This document shows positions 1 through 8,457 of a DNA stretch of 64,000 bases, one piece after another. The DNA is taken from the NCBI GenBank assembly GCA_963775805.1, contig CAVZKG010000002.1:620001-684000 (forward strand). The letters run 5' to 3'. A program made the position numbers and the translations under genes. How positions within the stretch are numbered: position 1 is the stretch's first letter; every line of letters starts with the position of its first letter. The notes beneath the pieces were generated by a model. That model was not told the DNA's origin. It did not search any database and saw only the letters and a program-made list of their open reading frames with translations. The DNA comes from JAFAMB01 sp963775805. Its GTDB lineage: Bacteria; Verrucomicrobiota; Verrucomicrobiia; Chthoniobacterales; JAFAMB01.

Positions 1-120
1 TTCAAGTTTAACAACTATGGATACGCCGCCGCCATGGCGTCGGTTGTGGTTGTGATCCTACTACTGTTCACAGGTGTGTTGTTTGCGCTGACGCGCGGAG
101 GAAGATTTCATCTCGAATAA
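1..120 (+). CDS. Sugar ABC transporter permease, C-terminal end (partial)
   Basis: The window opens inside this gene. The last 39 codons are read in frame 1 and end at a TAA at 118-120. They encode a hydrophobic segment rich in Val, Ile and Leu, followed by a short basic tail ending RGGRFHLE. This is how the last membrane helix of a MalF/UgpA-type permease ends. The next gene, six bases downstream, is a clear MalG/UgpE-type permease, and the two usually form a heterodimer in the inner membrane. The assignment rests mainly on that neighbour because little sequence is visible. Confidence 0.7.
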   Translation, partial: FKFNNYGYAAAMASVVVVILLLFTGVLFALTRGGRFHLE

Positions 121-126
121 ACCGCA

Positions 127-957
127 ATGAACGGATCAAAAACGTCAGGCTTCCGTGTTAGTCGATGGATGCTAACACTCGCCACAGCGACCTTTGCTAT
201 TATCACGGCGTCTCCGCTGGTTTGGATGATTTCTTCTTCTCTGAAGGAGTCGTCTGAGATTTTCAATTCCAGCCTCATTCCGCAGCATCCGACTCTTGAA
301 AACTTCCGGTATGTGTTCACGCAAATGGCGTTTGTCCGCTACATATTAAATACTTTCTTCGTGGCGGGAACGGTCACTGTGATCGCGCTTCTGTTCCATT
401 CGATGGCCGGGTTTGCTTTTGCCCGGCTCCGGTTTCCCGGGCGCGAAACGCTTTTTTTGGGAATCTTTTCGACGTTTCTCGTTTCGTTGCAGGTGATCAT
501 CGTTCCGCTGTTCATTCTCGTGCAGAAAATGGGCATGGTGAACACTTATGCCGGGTTAATTATTCCAGTGACGTTTAATGCATTCGGGATTTTCCTACTA
601 CGCCAGTTTTATCTCGGAATTCCTATCGACCTTCAGGAAGCAGCGATCATCGATGGGGCGAGCTACTGGGGAATTTATTGGAATATCATGCTCCCACTTA
701 GCCGACCGATCCTCTCGGCGTTGGCGGTGTTCTTTTTTCTGGTGAACTGGAACGCGTTTCTCTGGCCGTTAACGATTACTACCAATCAAGATCTTTGGTT
801 GGTGCAACTGGCCATCGCAAGTTTTCAGGGGCAATATTCCGCGGCCTGGAACTATATCATGGCGGCGTCGGTGGTCGTGGCATTACCGACGCTTGTTCTC
901 TTCTTCGTGTTCCAGCGCCAATTGGTCGAGTCAATCAAGACGACCGGGATCAAGTGA
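127..957 (+). CDS. Carbohydrate ABC transporter permease, MalG/UgpE type
   Basis: An inner-membrane permease of 276 residues, the normal length for the family, with about six hydrophobic segments. The EAA loop that docks the ATPase is visible around residues 176-200, with EAAIIDGASYW followed by MLPLSRP. The gene starts six bases after the upstream permease gene and stops eleven bases before the GH172 gene, so the three are probably co-transcribed. Neither the solute-binding protein nor an ATPase is in this stretch. The MalK-type ATPase at 39615-40703 could serve it, but that is conjecture. The substrate is probably an oligosaccharide or glycoside handled by the next gene. Confidence 0.92.
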   Translation: MNGSKTSGFRVSRWMLTLATATFAIITASPLVWMISSSLKESSEIFNSSLIPQHPTLENFRYVFTQMAFVRYILNTFFVAGTVTVIALLFHSMAGFAFARLRFPGRETLFLGIFSTFLVSLQVIIVPLFILVQKMGMVNTYAGLIIPVTFNAFGIFLLRQFYLGIPIDLQEAAIIDGASYWGIYWNIMLPLSRPILSALAVFFFLVNWNAFLWPLTITTNQDLWLVQLAIASFQGQYSAAWNYIMAASVVVALPTLVLFFVFQRQLVESIKTTGIK

Positions 958-967
958 ATCAAATTTT

Positions 968-2068
968 ATGGAAACAACGTTCAACGGACTTGGAATGTCG
1001 CTGGGGAATCTCTCGATTCTGTCTTCTGCGCAAACACGCTCGATCAGCGCTGAAAATTTCGATGGTGGTAAAGGGAGGGCCGGCATGGCAACGGAGGGGA
1101 CAGGCGCCATTCCGGCTCGGGAGTTGGGTCAGGGATGGAAAGTCTCGCCAAGTATTGATATTCCGGCCTATGGAAAGGTGACCTTGGCTGAGATTCAAGG
1201 CCCGGGTGCGATCCAACATATTTGGCTAACGATCCATCCTGAAAAATGGCGGCGGTTTGTAATTCGGTTCTTCTGGGATGGCGAAGAGACACCGTCGGTG
1301 GAAGTACCGCTAGGCGACTTTTTTTGTAATGGCTGGGGCGTTCGCTGCAATATTGCGTCGCTTCCAGTCGCGGTGAATCCGGCTGGAGCATTCAATTGCT
1401 ACTGGGAGATGCCATTCCGCAAGAGTGCACGAGTGACACTTGAGAATCTGAGCGCTGATCCTGTGGCTGGCTTCTATTGGCAGATTACGTATGCGTTAAC
1501 GCCGGTTCCAGAGGATCGAGGCTATTTGCACGCCCAATGGAGACGTTCGAATCCATTGCCGTACAAGGGCGTTCATACAATTGTCGAGGCGATCCGCGGC
1601 CATGGGCAATACGTTGGAACCTACCTGGCATGGGGCGTGAATAATAATGGGTGGTGGGGAGAAGGGGAGATCAAGTTCTACATGGACGGCGACAGCGAGT
1701 GGCCAACAATTTGTGGAACGGGAACTGAAGACTACTTTTGCGGCGCTTGGAATTTTGAACACCCGCCAGGTGAGTATGGAGTCTTCTGTTCACCTTATTC
1801 GGGATTGGCTCAGGTGATCAAGCCGGACGGCCTTTATCGCAGCCAGCAACGCTTCGGCATGTACCGATGGCATATCATGGATCCGATCCGGTTCCAGCAA
1901 GACTTCAAGGTAACGATTCAAGCGCTCGGCTGGAGATCGCATCTGGAAGGCCAACGCCGATATCTTCCGTTGCAGGACGATATTTCGTCAACGGCGTTCT
2001 GGTACCAGGCGGAACCGCACGCGCCGTTCCCGAGTTTGCCCGATCTCAACGGCCTGGAAACAATTTAG
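968..2068 (+). CDS. DUF2961 / GH172 family glycoside hydrolase
   Basis: A 366-residue protein starting at the ATG at 968; an open frame further upstream would overlap the permease gene. The sequence has DUF2961 hallmarks, including a GPGAIQHIW motif near residue 78 and GTGTEDYFCGAWNF near residue 250. DUF2961 members are now classed as GH172, known for difructose-dianhydride (alpha-fructofuranosidase) and D-arabinofuranosidase activities. The Glu of GTGTEDY is in the region expected to be catalytic. I see no signal peptide, which suggests cytoplasmic breakdown of a sugar imported by the two upstream permeases. The family call is firm; the substrate is not known. Confidence 0.88.
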   Translation: METTFNGLGMSLGNLSILSSAQTRSISAENFDGGKGRAGMATEGTGAIPARELGQGWKVSPSIDIPAYGKVTLAEIQGPGAIQHIWLTIHPEKWRRFVIRFFWDGEETPSVEVPLGDFFCNGWGVRCNIASLPVAVNPAGAFNCYWEMPFRKSARVTLENLSADPVAGFYWQITYALTPVPEDRGYLHAQWRRSNPLPYKGVHTIVEAIRGHGQYVGTYLAWGVNNNGWWGEGEIKFYMDGDSEWPTICGTGTEDYFCGAWNFEHPPGEYGVFCSPYSGLAQVIKPDGLYRSQQRFGMYRWHIMDPIRFQQDFKVTIQALGWRSHLEGQRRYLPLQDDISSTAFWYQAEPHAPFPSLPDLNGLETI

Positions 2069-2112
2069 CGCTAGCCGTGGTGGAATAGTCGTCAGATGTC
2101 AGTGTCGTTTGT

Positions 2113-2167
2113 CCGAACTCCGAACTCCGAACTCCGAACTCCGAACTCCGAACTCCGAACTCCGAAC
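2113..2167. repeat. Heptanucleotide tandem repeat (CCGAACT)n
   Basis: Seven exact head-to-tail copies of CCGAACT occupy 2113-2161, followed by a partial eighth copy and degenerate GAACTC remnants to about 2193. The array lies between the convergent ends of the GH172 gene and trxB. The 7-bp unit would shift a frame, but it lies outside the coding regions. It may be a slippage-prone locus. Confidence 0.95.
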
Positions 2168-2198
2168 CTTGAACTCCGAACGGTGAACTCGGAACGCC

Positions 2199-3119
2199 CT
2201 ACTCCAGGTCGGTCAGATATTTTTCGGCTTCAATCGCCGCTGCGCAACCTTTCCCGGCCGCTGTAACGGCTTGGCGATAGATTGGATCGGCGACGTCACC
2301 GGCGGCAAACACTCCGGGAAGACTGGTTTGAGTCCCGCGTTTTAGGGACAGATAACCGTTGTTATCCATTTCGATCTTGCCTTTGAACGGATCCGTATTC
2401 GGCGTATGGCCTATCGCAACGAAAACGCATTTCACCGGAAGCCTGTATAACTCTTTGGTTTCGACATTGTGAAGCTCCACGGCTTCAATTTCCCCTTTTT
2501 GGTCCGCGATATAGCGGCTGATGGCGGAATTCCAGATCGGCTTGATCTTTGGGTTGCTCAAGGCTCGTTCGGCCATGATTTTCGTTGCGCGAAGGCTGTC
2601 ACGTCGATGGATCAAATAAACTTCTGAAGCAAATCGGGTTAGAAAAATCGCTTCTTCGGTTGCTGTGTCGCCTCCGCCCACCACGCAGACCGGCACGTTC
2701 CGGTAAAACGCGCCGTCACACGTCGCGCAGGAGGTGAGACCATGCCCTTTCAATTTGCACTCGTTCTCGAGACCGAGCCATTTCGCGGAGGCGCCGGTGG
2801 CGATAATGAGCGACTGCGTCTCGATCGTTTCGCCGTCGACTTGAAGACGATAATGACCGTTGACCGGTTCAAATGACTGGACCTCCGCGTATTTGAACAT
2901 GGCACCAAACTTTTCGGCCTGCCGGTGCATATTCATCACCAGTTGCGGCCCGTCGATGCCCTCGGGAAAACCAGGAAAATTCTCCACCAGAGTGGTGGTG
3001 GTCAGCTGGCCGCCAGGTTCGCGTCCTTCGAGGACAAGCGGGTCGAGATTTGCGCGCGCAGTATAGATCGCAGCCGTTAGGCCTGCGCAACCGGTGCCGA
3101 CAATGATCACCTTCTGCAT
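2199..3119 (-). CDS. trxB: Thioredoxin reductase
   Basis: A flavoprotein disulfide reductase that uses NADPH to reduce thioredoxin in the cytoplasm. With the start at 3119 it is 306 residues. The N-terminal FAD-binding motif is GTGCAG, the redox-active pair is CATC at about residues 131-134, the NADPH-binding motif is VVGGGDTATEE, and the C-terminal FAD motif is GVFAAGDVAD. An in-frame ATG at 3137 would add six residues, but the GGGAG ribosome-binding sequence is better placed for 3119. It converges with the GH172 gene and diverges from ribE. Confidence 0.96.
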   Translation of the reverse strand: MQKVIIVGTGCAGLTAAIYTARANLDPLVLEGREPGGQLTTTTLVENFPGFPEGIDGPQLVMNMHRQAEKFGAMFKYAEVQSFEPVNGHYRLQVDGETIETQSLIIATGASAKWLGLENECKLKGHGLTSCATCDGAFYRNVPVCVVGGGDTATEEAIFLTRFASEVYLIHRRDSLRATKIMAERALSNPKIKPIWNSAISRYIADQKGEIEAVELHNVETKELYRLPVKCVFVAIGHTPNTDPFKGKIEMDNNGYLSLKRGTQTSLPGVFAAGDVADPIYRQAVTAAGKGCAAAIEAEKYLTDLE

Positions 3120-3210
3120 GGATTGATTCACTCCCATTAAAGTTTGGGATTGCCAAAGTCAATACGGAGGAACCTTTTTCGCAGGTGCGGATGGATCTAT
3201 AGTTTGGACC

Positions 3211-3825
3211 ATGTTCACAGGAATCATTGAAACTGTTGGTGAAGTGTTGCAAATGGTGGAGTCGACCCCGGGGACGTACCGCCTGGAGATAAAGACTCCG
3301 ATCGCTTCCGAATTGAGGGTCGGCGATAGTGTTGCCAACAACGGTGTTTGTTTGACTGTCGTCGCGCAAAGTCCGCAGATGCTCGGATTCGATCTGTTGG
3401 CTGAGACTGTGAAGCGAAGCAATTTCGGCGAGTTGATTCCCGGAGCATTGATCAATCTCGAACGTCCGATGGGGGTGGCGAGCCGGTTCGACGGCCACAT
3501 AGTTCAGGGCCACGTGGATACGACGGCGAGACTGCATTCAGTGGAAACGGCTGGTCAGGATCACAGACTCGAGATCGAGTTGCCTGATGAGTTTGCGCGG
3601 TACGTGGTGTTTAAAGGGTCGATCGCGGTGAACGGTGTGAGCTTGACGGTTGCGGAGTTACACTCGGATCGGTTTGTGAACTGGATCGTTCCGCATACTT
3701 GGAGCGTGACAAATCTACATCGTCTGCACCCTGGGGATCGGGTCAATCTGGAGTTTGATCTGATCGCAAAATACGTGGAGCGCCTCGTAGGGCAACCTGC
3801 AGCGGCTGCGCCCAGCGTAGGATAG
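3211..3825 (+). CDS. ribE: Riboflavin synthase, alpha subunit
   Basis: Catalyses the dismutation of two 6,7-dimethyl-8-ribityllumazine molecules to riboflavin. The 204 residues contain two lumazine-binding repeats: the first begins MFTGIIETVG, and the second carries GSIAVNGVSLTV around residues 132-143. The gene lies far from ribD (41869-42951), so the riboflavin pathway is not one operon here. The last codons, SVG-stop, fall inside a TAGGATA palindromic repeat that supplies the stop codon, so the tail after LVGQP may be recently altered. No FMN riboswitch is evident in the 91 bases upstream. Confidence 0.95.
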   Translation: MFTGIIETVGEVLQMVESTPGTYRLEIKTPIASELRVGDSVANNGVCLTVVAQSPQMLGFDLLAETVKRSNFGELIPGALINLERPMGVASRFDGHIVQGHVDTTARLHSVETAGQDHRLEIELPDEFARYVVFKGSIAVNGVSLTVAELHSDRFVNWIVPHTWSVTNLHRLHPGDRVNLEFDLIAKYVERLVGQPAAAAPSVG

Positions 3826-3838
3826 GCTTCCAGCCTGT
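3818..3838. repeat. TAGGATA-type palindromic repeat at the 3' end of ribE
   Basis: TAGGAT is followed by a small hairpin, AGGCT (3824-3828), TCC, AGCCT (3832-3836). The arrangement matches the repeat pair at 26772-26904, where TAGGAT is followed by an AGCCG/CGGCT hairpin. The ribE stop codon is inside it. It is probably one half of a dispersed REP-like element. Confidence 0.6.
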
Positions 3839-4039
3839 TCATTCCCGGAAACGGTTCACCGCGAAGGCACCGAAGAGGACGCAGAGAAACGAAGGAGTGC
3901 ACAGAGATCTGGATTAACCACAAGGCGCAGAGAAGTGTACTGCGCGGTGGAGCCGCAACCACAACGATGCGGTGTCGGTGTGTGGGCGTGTCGGCGAATC
4001 CTGGTTAGATTGGATCGCTGTTTGCTCTGCTTTGGATGA

Positions 4040-4122
4040 GTCCCAGAGGGACAACACGATAGTAGCCCGGCGTTTTAACGCCGGGTTCTTAGGGATATAG
4101 TTTGCTGCGTCCCGCCGGGACG
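4040..4122. repeat. Cluster of three short palindromes (REP-like)
   Basis: In the 418-bp gap between ribE and the release-factor-like gene lie three hairpins: GTCCC-AGA-GGGAC at 4040-4052, CCCGGCGTT-TT-AACGCCGGG at 4066-4085, and CGTCCC-GCC-GGGACG at 4108-4122. The first and third share the GTCCC/GGGAC core and bracket the middle one. Upstream, 3850-3940 holds purine-rich sequence with repeated GCAGAGA words. I see no gene in this gap. Confidence 0.75.
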
Positions 4123-4243
4123 TTTGAAAGGGGGCCGAGTGGATTGATCAAAACCGCAATCACGTCGCCGTGGAACGGTCGTATCTCCGGTCTCCTCTCC
4201 CTGCCTCTGCGTTTCCGCAATGAATTGCCCGACGTGACCAGCT

Positions 4244-4702
4244 TCACTCCGCCGAGACTCTGCCCCTGCCTTCTTTGATTGCGGATCGACGCTCCTTCGA
4301 TTTGCGGATTTCACGTTTCAGTGCGCGCGGTCGTTTGGAGTTCCGGCGGCGCGCCTGTTCGGAGGCTGCACGACGCTCGGCGGCCTGTTCCCTACGCTTT
4401 TTCTCGATGAGCGCTATCAGGCGTTGGAGGGCAAGTTGCCGGTTCCGATATTGAGACCGTGTATCTTGGACTGTCACTGAGATGCCTGATGGCCGATGAA
4501 CAAAAGTGACTGCTGTCGAGACCTTGTTGACGTTTTGACCGCCAGGGCCGCCTGAACGAGAGAAGGATTCCTCGAAATCTTCCGGACGGAGCCCGAGTTG
4601 CCTGATGCGACTGACCGAATCTGGATCTGGGCTGACCACTTGCGAGCTTACTCTATAAATCTCATGGGACAAGGCGGTCCCGAGATTTTCGCCGTCAGTC
4701 AT
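4244..4702 (-). CDS. Release-factor-like peptidyl-tRNA hydrolase domain protein (ArfB-like)
   Basis: A protein of about 152 residues with the class I release-factor catalytic motif GGPGGQNVNK, whose GGQ hydrolyses peptidyl-tRNA in the ribosome. A very basic C-terminal tail follows, rich in Arg and Lys, typical of ribosome-rescue proteins of the ArfB/YaeJ group that act without a stop codon. There is no codon-recognition domain. The open frame extends much further upstream, but that part lies inside sucC on the other strand. Starts at 4702, 4741 and 4789 are possible; I chose 4702, which gives a family-like length. It diverges from sucC. Confidence 0.85.
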   Translation of the reverse strand: MTDGENLGTALSHEIYRVSSQVVSPDPDSVSRIRQLGLRPEDFEESFSRSGGPGGQNVNKVSTAVTFVHRPSGISVTVQDTRSQYRNRQLALQRLIALIEKKRREQAAERRAASEQARRRNSKRPRALKREIRKSKERRSAIKEGRGRVSAE

Positions 4703-4807
4703 TCTTTGGTCTACGCGGATCACTTCCCGGTTGACGGTCATTCCGGCGCCGCCATATGTTGGACGCGCACGTCGCTCTAGTGCGTCCATCGCGAGCTTCT
4801 CTCTGAG

Positions 4808-5995
4808 ATGAATATTCACGAATACCAGGCCAAACAGCTGTTCGAACGATTCAATGTCGCAACCCCAAAAGGCGGTCCAGCTGAGACGCCCGAAGAAGCG
4901 AAAAAAATTGCCGCCTCGCTCAATACCTCGGATCTTGTCGTCAAGGCGCAGATCCATGCCGGCGGCCGTGGAAAAGGAACGTTCACTAACGGGTTCAAAG
5001 GGGGCGTAAAACTTTGCAAAACACCTGCGGAAGTAAGCGAGGTCGCCGGGAAAATGCTTGGCCAGACGCTGGTAACGCACCAGACCGGACCGAATGGTAA
5101 ACTCGTAAGAAAAGTCTTGGTCGCGCAGTCAGTCGAAATTTCGAGAGAGATCTATTTTGCGGTTCTCATGGATCGGGCAACGGGTGCTCCGGTCGTCGTG
5201 GCGAGCACCGAAGGCGGAGTCGAAATTGAAAAAGTCGCCGAAGAGCACCCGGAAAAAATCATTCGTGAACCTGTTCATCCGCTGCTCGGATTTCAGCCTT
5301 TCCAGGCATTGAAACTTGCGCGGGAACTCGAATTTAGTGGAGACCAACTTAAAGCGGCGTCGAAGCTGTTTTTGAACGTCTTTAAACTGTTTGCGGCGTT
5401 AGATTGTTCAATGGTCGAAATAAATCCTCTGGTGATCACCGATAAAGGGGAAGTGCTCGCATTGGATGCGAAATTCAACTTCGACGATAACGCACTTTAC
5501 CGGCACAAAGAAATCCTTGAGCTGCGCGATACCGGCGAAGAAGATCCGCGCGAAGTTGAAGCGTCGAAATTCAGCCTCAATTACATCGGACTCGACGGCA
5601 ATATCGCGTGCTTGGTCAATGGCGCAGGACTCGCGATGGCAACGATGGATATTATCAAATACGCCGGTGGCGAACCTGCGAACTTCCTCGATGTCGGGGG
5701 CGGCGCCAGCGAACAACAAGTGACGGAGGCTTTCAAGATTCTGGTAGCGGACAAAAATGTGAAGGCCATTCTTGTTAACATCTTCGGCGGAATTATGCGC
5801 TGCGATGTCATTGCGCAGGGGATTATTAATGCGGTGAAAGCGGTCAGTCTGCCAGTGCCATTGGTCGTCCGATTGGAGGGTACGAACGTAGCCATCGGGA
5901 AAAAACTGCTTCAAGAATCTAAATTACCGATTGAGGCGGCCTCCGATCTTGCAGAAGCTGCTAGACGCGTCGTCGCGGCTGCCAAAGCCGTCTGA
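4808..5995 (+). CDS. sucC: Succinyl-CoA synthetase, beta subunit
   Basis: With SucD it converts succinyl-CoA to succinate with nucleotide triphosphate formation in the TCA cycle. At 395 residues it is full length. It starts MNIHEYQAKQLF, the usual opening of the ATP-grasp domain, and later carries LVNGAGLAMATMDIIKYAGG and NIFGGIMRCD in the C-terminal ligase domain. It is followed by a VOC-protein gene and then sucD, so the two subunit genes are split by one insert. Citrate synthase follows, making a TCA cluster. Confidence 0.97.
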   Translation: MNIHEYQAKQLFERFNVATPKGGPAETPEEAKKIAASLNTSDLVVKAQIHAGGRGKGTFTNGFKGGVKLCKTPAEVSEVAGKMLGQTLVTHQTGPNGKLVRKVLVAQSVEISREIYFAVLMDRATGAPVVVASTEGGVEIEKVAEEHPEKIIREPVHPLLGFQPFQALKLARELEFSGDQLKAASKLFLNVFKLFAALDCSMVEINPLVITDKGEVLALDAKFNFDDNALYRHKEILELRDTGEEDPREVEASKFSLNYIGLDGNIACLVNGAGLAMATMDIIKYAGGEPANFLDVGGGASEQQVTEAFKILVADKNVKAILVNIFGGIMRCDVIAQGIINAVKAVSLPVPLVVRLEGTNVAIGKKLLQESKLPIEAASDLAEAARRVVAAAKAV

Positions 5996-6011
5996 ATCCG
6001 GATCTTGTAAT

Positions 6012-6380
6012 ATGAAAGTGATCGAAGTTGCATTTACCGGTTATCCAGTGACAGACATTGCGCGGGCTCGAGCATTTTACGAAGATGTTTTGAAGCTCGA
6101 ATTGAGCCGAGTGTTTGAGAGCCCGAATGGAAGCTGGATCGAATACGAACTTGGCGAATCCACGTTTGCGATTGGTAACGTCTCGAAAGAGTGGAAACCC
6201 TCGCGTAACGGACCTGCTATTGCGTTCGAGGTGGAGGACTTCGAGGCGGCCGTCGAGAACCTCCGCTCAAACAGTGTAAATTTCGTGTCCGAGCCGTTCG
6301 ATAGTCCTGCCTGTCGGATGGCGATTATTTCCGATCCCGATGGGAATACGATCATTGTTCACAAACGGCACGCCCGGTAA
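6012..6380 (+). CDS. VOC superfamily (glyoxalase/bleomycin-resistance fold) protein
   Basis: A 122-residue protein with the paired beta-alpha-beta-beta-beta pattern of the vicinal-oxygen-chelate fold. It opens VIEVAFTGYPVTDIARARAFYEDVL and ends with SDPDGNTIIVHKR, where a C-terminal metal ligand often lies. The ATG at 6012 avoids overlap with sucC. It lies between sucC and sucD on the same strand with gaps of 16 and 13 bases, so it is probably co-transcribed. The substrate is unknown. A methylmalonyl-CoA epimerase is conceivable next to succinyl-CoA synthetase, but the protein looks like a generic VOC member. Confidence 0.85.
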   Translation: MKVIEVAFTGYPVTDIARARAFYEDVLKLELSRVFESPNGSWIEYELGESTFAIGNVSKEWKPSRNGPAIAFEVEDFEAAVENLRSNSVNFVSEPFDSPACRMAIISDPDGNTIIVHKRHAR

Positions 6381-6393
6381 TTTCTTTTAATCC

Positions 6394-7269
6394 ATGTCTA
6401 TTCTTGTCGACAAAAATACGAGGCTCTTGGTTCAGGGTATTACGGGAAGTTCCGGAGCGTTTCATGCCAAGGGTTGCATGGAATATGGAACCAACGTGGT
6501 CGCAGGCGTCACCCCCGGCAAAGGCGGCCAGAAGTTCGAAGGCAAAGTGCCCGTGTTCGACACGGTCTACGAAGCGCGCCAACAGACTGGCTGCAATGTG
6601 ACGATGATTTTTGTGCCGGCTGCGTTCGCGGCGGATGCGATCCTTGAAGCTGCCGATGCCGGCGTGGAGTTGGTTGTCTGTATCACCGAAGGAATCCCGG
6701 TGATGGATATGATGCGTGTTCGAACGGTCCTTAAAGAGAAGAATTCGCGTCTGATCGGTCCGAACTGTCCTGGGATCATTACACCGGGCGCCTGCAAGAT
6801 CGGCATTATGCCCGGTTATATTCATAAACCGGGTAACATCGGGGTGATCTCCCGATCTGGTACGCTAACCTACGAAGCGGTTTGGCAATTGACTCAGCGT
6901 GGTTATGGCCAGTCAACCTGCATCGGAATTGGCGGCGATCCGATTAACGGAACCTCGCATCTCGATGCGGTCAAACTCTTCAGCGAAGATGCCGGAACCG
7001 ATGCATTGATTCTGATTGGCGAAATCGGCGGGACAGCTGAAGAAGAGGCAGCCGAGTGGATAAAGGAGCACTACCACAAACCGGTTGCCGCATTTATCGC
7101 GGGAGCCACCGCTCCACCGGGACGAAGGATGGGACACGCGGGCGCGATAGTCTCCGGCGGCAAGGGGACTGCTGCTGGAAAAATCGAGGCGCTGCGAGAT
7201 GCCGGCATCGAGGTTGCCGATACTCCGGCAAGCATAGGCGAGACGCTAATCAAGATTCTAAAACGTTAA
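6394..7269 (+). CDS. sucD: Succinyl-CoA synthetase, alpha subunit
   Basis: The CoA-binding subunit that carries the phospho-histidine. It has 291 residues, with the Rossmann opening LVQGITGSSGAFHAK, the GPNCPGIITPG motif near residue 128, and the active-site His in RRMGHAGAIVSGG near residue 246. It forms a cluster with sucC upstream and citrate synthase nine bases downstream. Confidence 0.97.
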   Translation: MSILVDKNTRLLVQGITGSSGAFHAKGCMEYGTNVVAGVTPGKGGQKFEGKVPVFDTVYEARQQTGCNVTMIFVPAAFAADAILEAADAGVELVVCITEGIPVMDMMRVRTVLKEKNSRLIGPNCPGIITPGACKIGIMPGYIHKPGNIGVISRSGTLTYEAVWQLTQRGYGQSTCIGIGGDPINGTSHLDAVKLFSEDAGTDALILIGEIGGTAEEEAAEWIKEHYHKPVAAFIAGATAPPGRRMGHAGAIVSGGKGTAAGKIEALRDAGIEVADTPASIGETLIKILKR

Positions 7270-7278
7270 TTCGAGGTT

Positions 7279-8406
7279 ATGTCTGTCATATCGAAAGGCT
7301 TGGAAGGGGTTGTCGCAACCGATACAAAGCTCGGAGATGTCCGCGGTCAGGAAGGAAAGTTGGTTTACTGCGGATACGATATAAACGAGCTCGCCGGGAA
7401 GGCTTCATTCGAAGAAGTCATTTATCTCCTCTGGCATCTTCGGCTGCCGAATCGTACCGAGTTGAATGAGCTGAAGAAACAGCTGGGCGCAGAACGCAAA
7501 TTACCGGAGAAGGTCACCGAATTCTTAAAAACAGCTCCGGGGACTGCTTTGCCAATTGATGTTCTCCGAACGGCTGTCTCAATGCTTGGACTTTACGATC
7601 TGCTTTTGCCGCTGGATCAAGGCCTGGAGGCCAACCGCCGTCGCGCAATCAGTATTATGGCGAAGGTCGGTGTCATTATTGCTTATTTTCATCGGGCTCG
7701 AAACGGGCTCGATCTGCCCCCTGTTCGAGAGGATTTGAGCGAGGCCGCGCACTTTCTTTATTTGCTGGATGGGAAAGAACCGTCGCCTAAACAGGTCGAA
7801 ACCCTCGATGTTGCCTATGTACTCCACGCGGAGCATGGGATGAACGCGTCGACCTTCAGTGCACGTGTCACCATTTCGACGCTGACTGATATTTACTCCG
7901 CAATCACTGCGGCTATCGCGACTCTCAAAGGACCACTGCACGGCGGGGCGAATGAAGGCGTCATCCACATGCTCCAGGAGATTGGGAGCCCCGACAAGGT
8001 GGACGATTACATCGACCATGCCCTGGCGGAAAAAAAGAAAATCATGGGAATCGGGCACCGCGTTTACAAAGTGCTCGATCCAAGAGCGCCCATCCTGAAG
8101 GCGATGGCCGTTCAGCTGAGCAGCGAGATCGGTGAGCCGAAATGGATTGAAATGTCTGAACGTATTGCGGCCCTCATGAAAGAGAAAAAGGGATTACACG
8201 CGAACGTCGATTTTTATTCTGCGACAGTTTACTACTCGCTTGGAATCCCGACCGATCTTTTCACGTGCATCTTTGCGATCTCAAGGACGGCAGGCTGGAC
8301 AGCGCACGTTCTTGAGCAGCTTGCCGACAACCGACTCTATCGTCCGCTAAGCGAGTACGCCGGGGACCCTGTGGGCAAAAAATTCGTCCCGGTCGATCAA
8401 CGTTAG
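7279..8406 (+). CDS. gltA: Citrate synthase
   Basis: Condenses acetyl-CoA with oxaloacetate to give citrate. The 375-residue length and the opening GLEGVVATDTKLGDV match the short dimeric type found in Gram-positives and many other bacteria rather than the longer hexameric enterobacterial form. Catalytic residues are visible: His221 in LHGGANE, His260 in GIGHRVYK and Asp311 in NVDFYSATVYY. This subfamily includes 2-methylcitrate synthases, but the position directly after sucCD favours the TCA cycle. Confidence 0.95.
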   Translation: MSVISKGLEGVVATDTKLGDVRGQEGKLVYCGYDINELAGKASFEEVIYLLWHLRLPNRTELNELKKQLGAERKLPEKVTEFLKTAPGTALPIDVLRTAVSMLGLYDLLLPLDQGLEANRRRAISIMAKVGVIIAYFHRARNGLDLPPVREDLSEAAHFLYLLDGKEPSPKQVETLDVAYVLHAEHGMNASTFSARVTISTLTDIYSAITAAIATLKGPLHGGANEGVIHMLQEIGSPDKVDDYIDHALAEKKKIMGIGHRVYKVLDPRAPILKAMAVQLSSEIGEPKWIEMSERIAALMKEKKGLHANVDFYSATVYYSLGIPTDLFTCIFAISRTAGWTAHVLEQLADNRLYRPLSEYAGDPVGKKFVPVDQR

Positions 8407-8457
8407 CCAGAAAATCTCGCGAGTCCTGGCGACGTGAGTTGCAAATTACAATGCGCA

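Noticed and set aside
4075..4314. Minus-strand open frame of 79 codons overlapping the release-factor-like gene end
   Set aside because: It crosses the palindromic repeat cluster and its product has a biased Arg/Gln composition with no family pattern.
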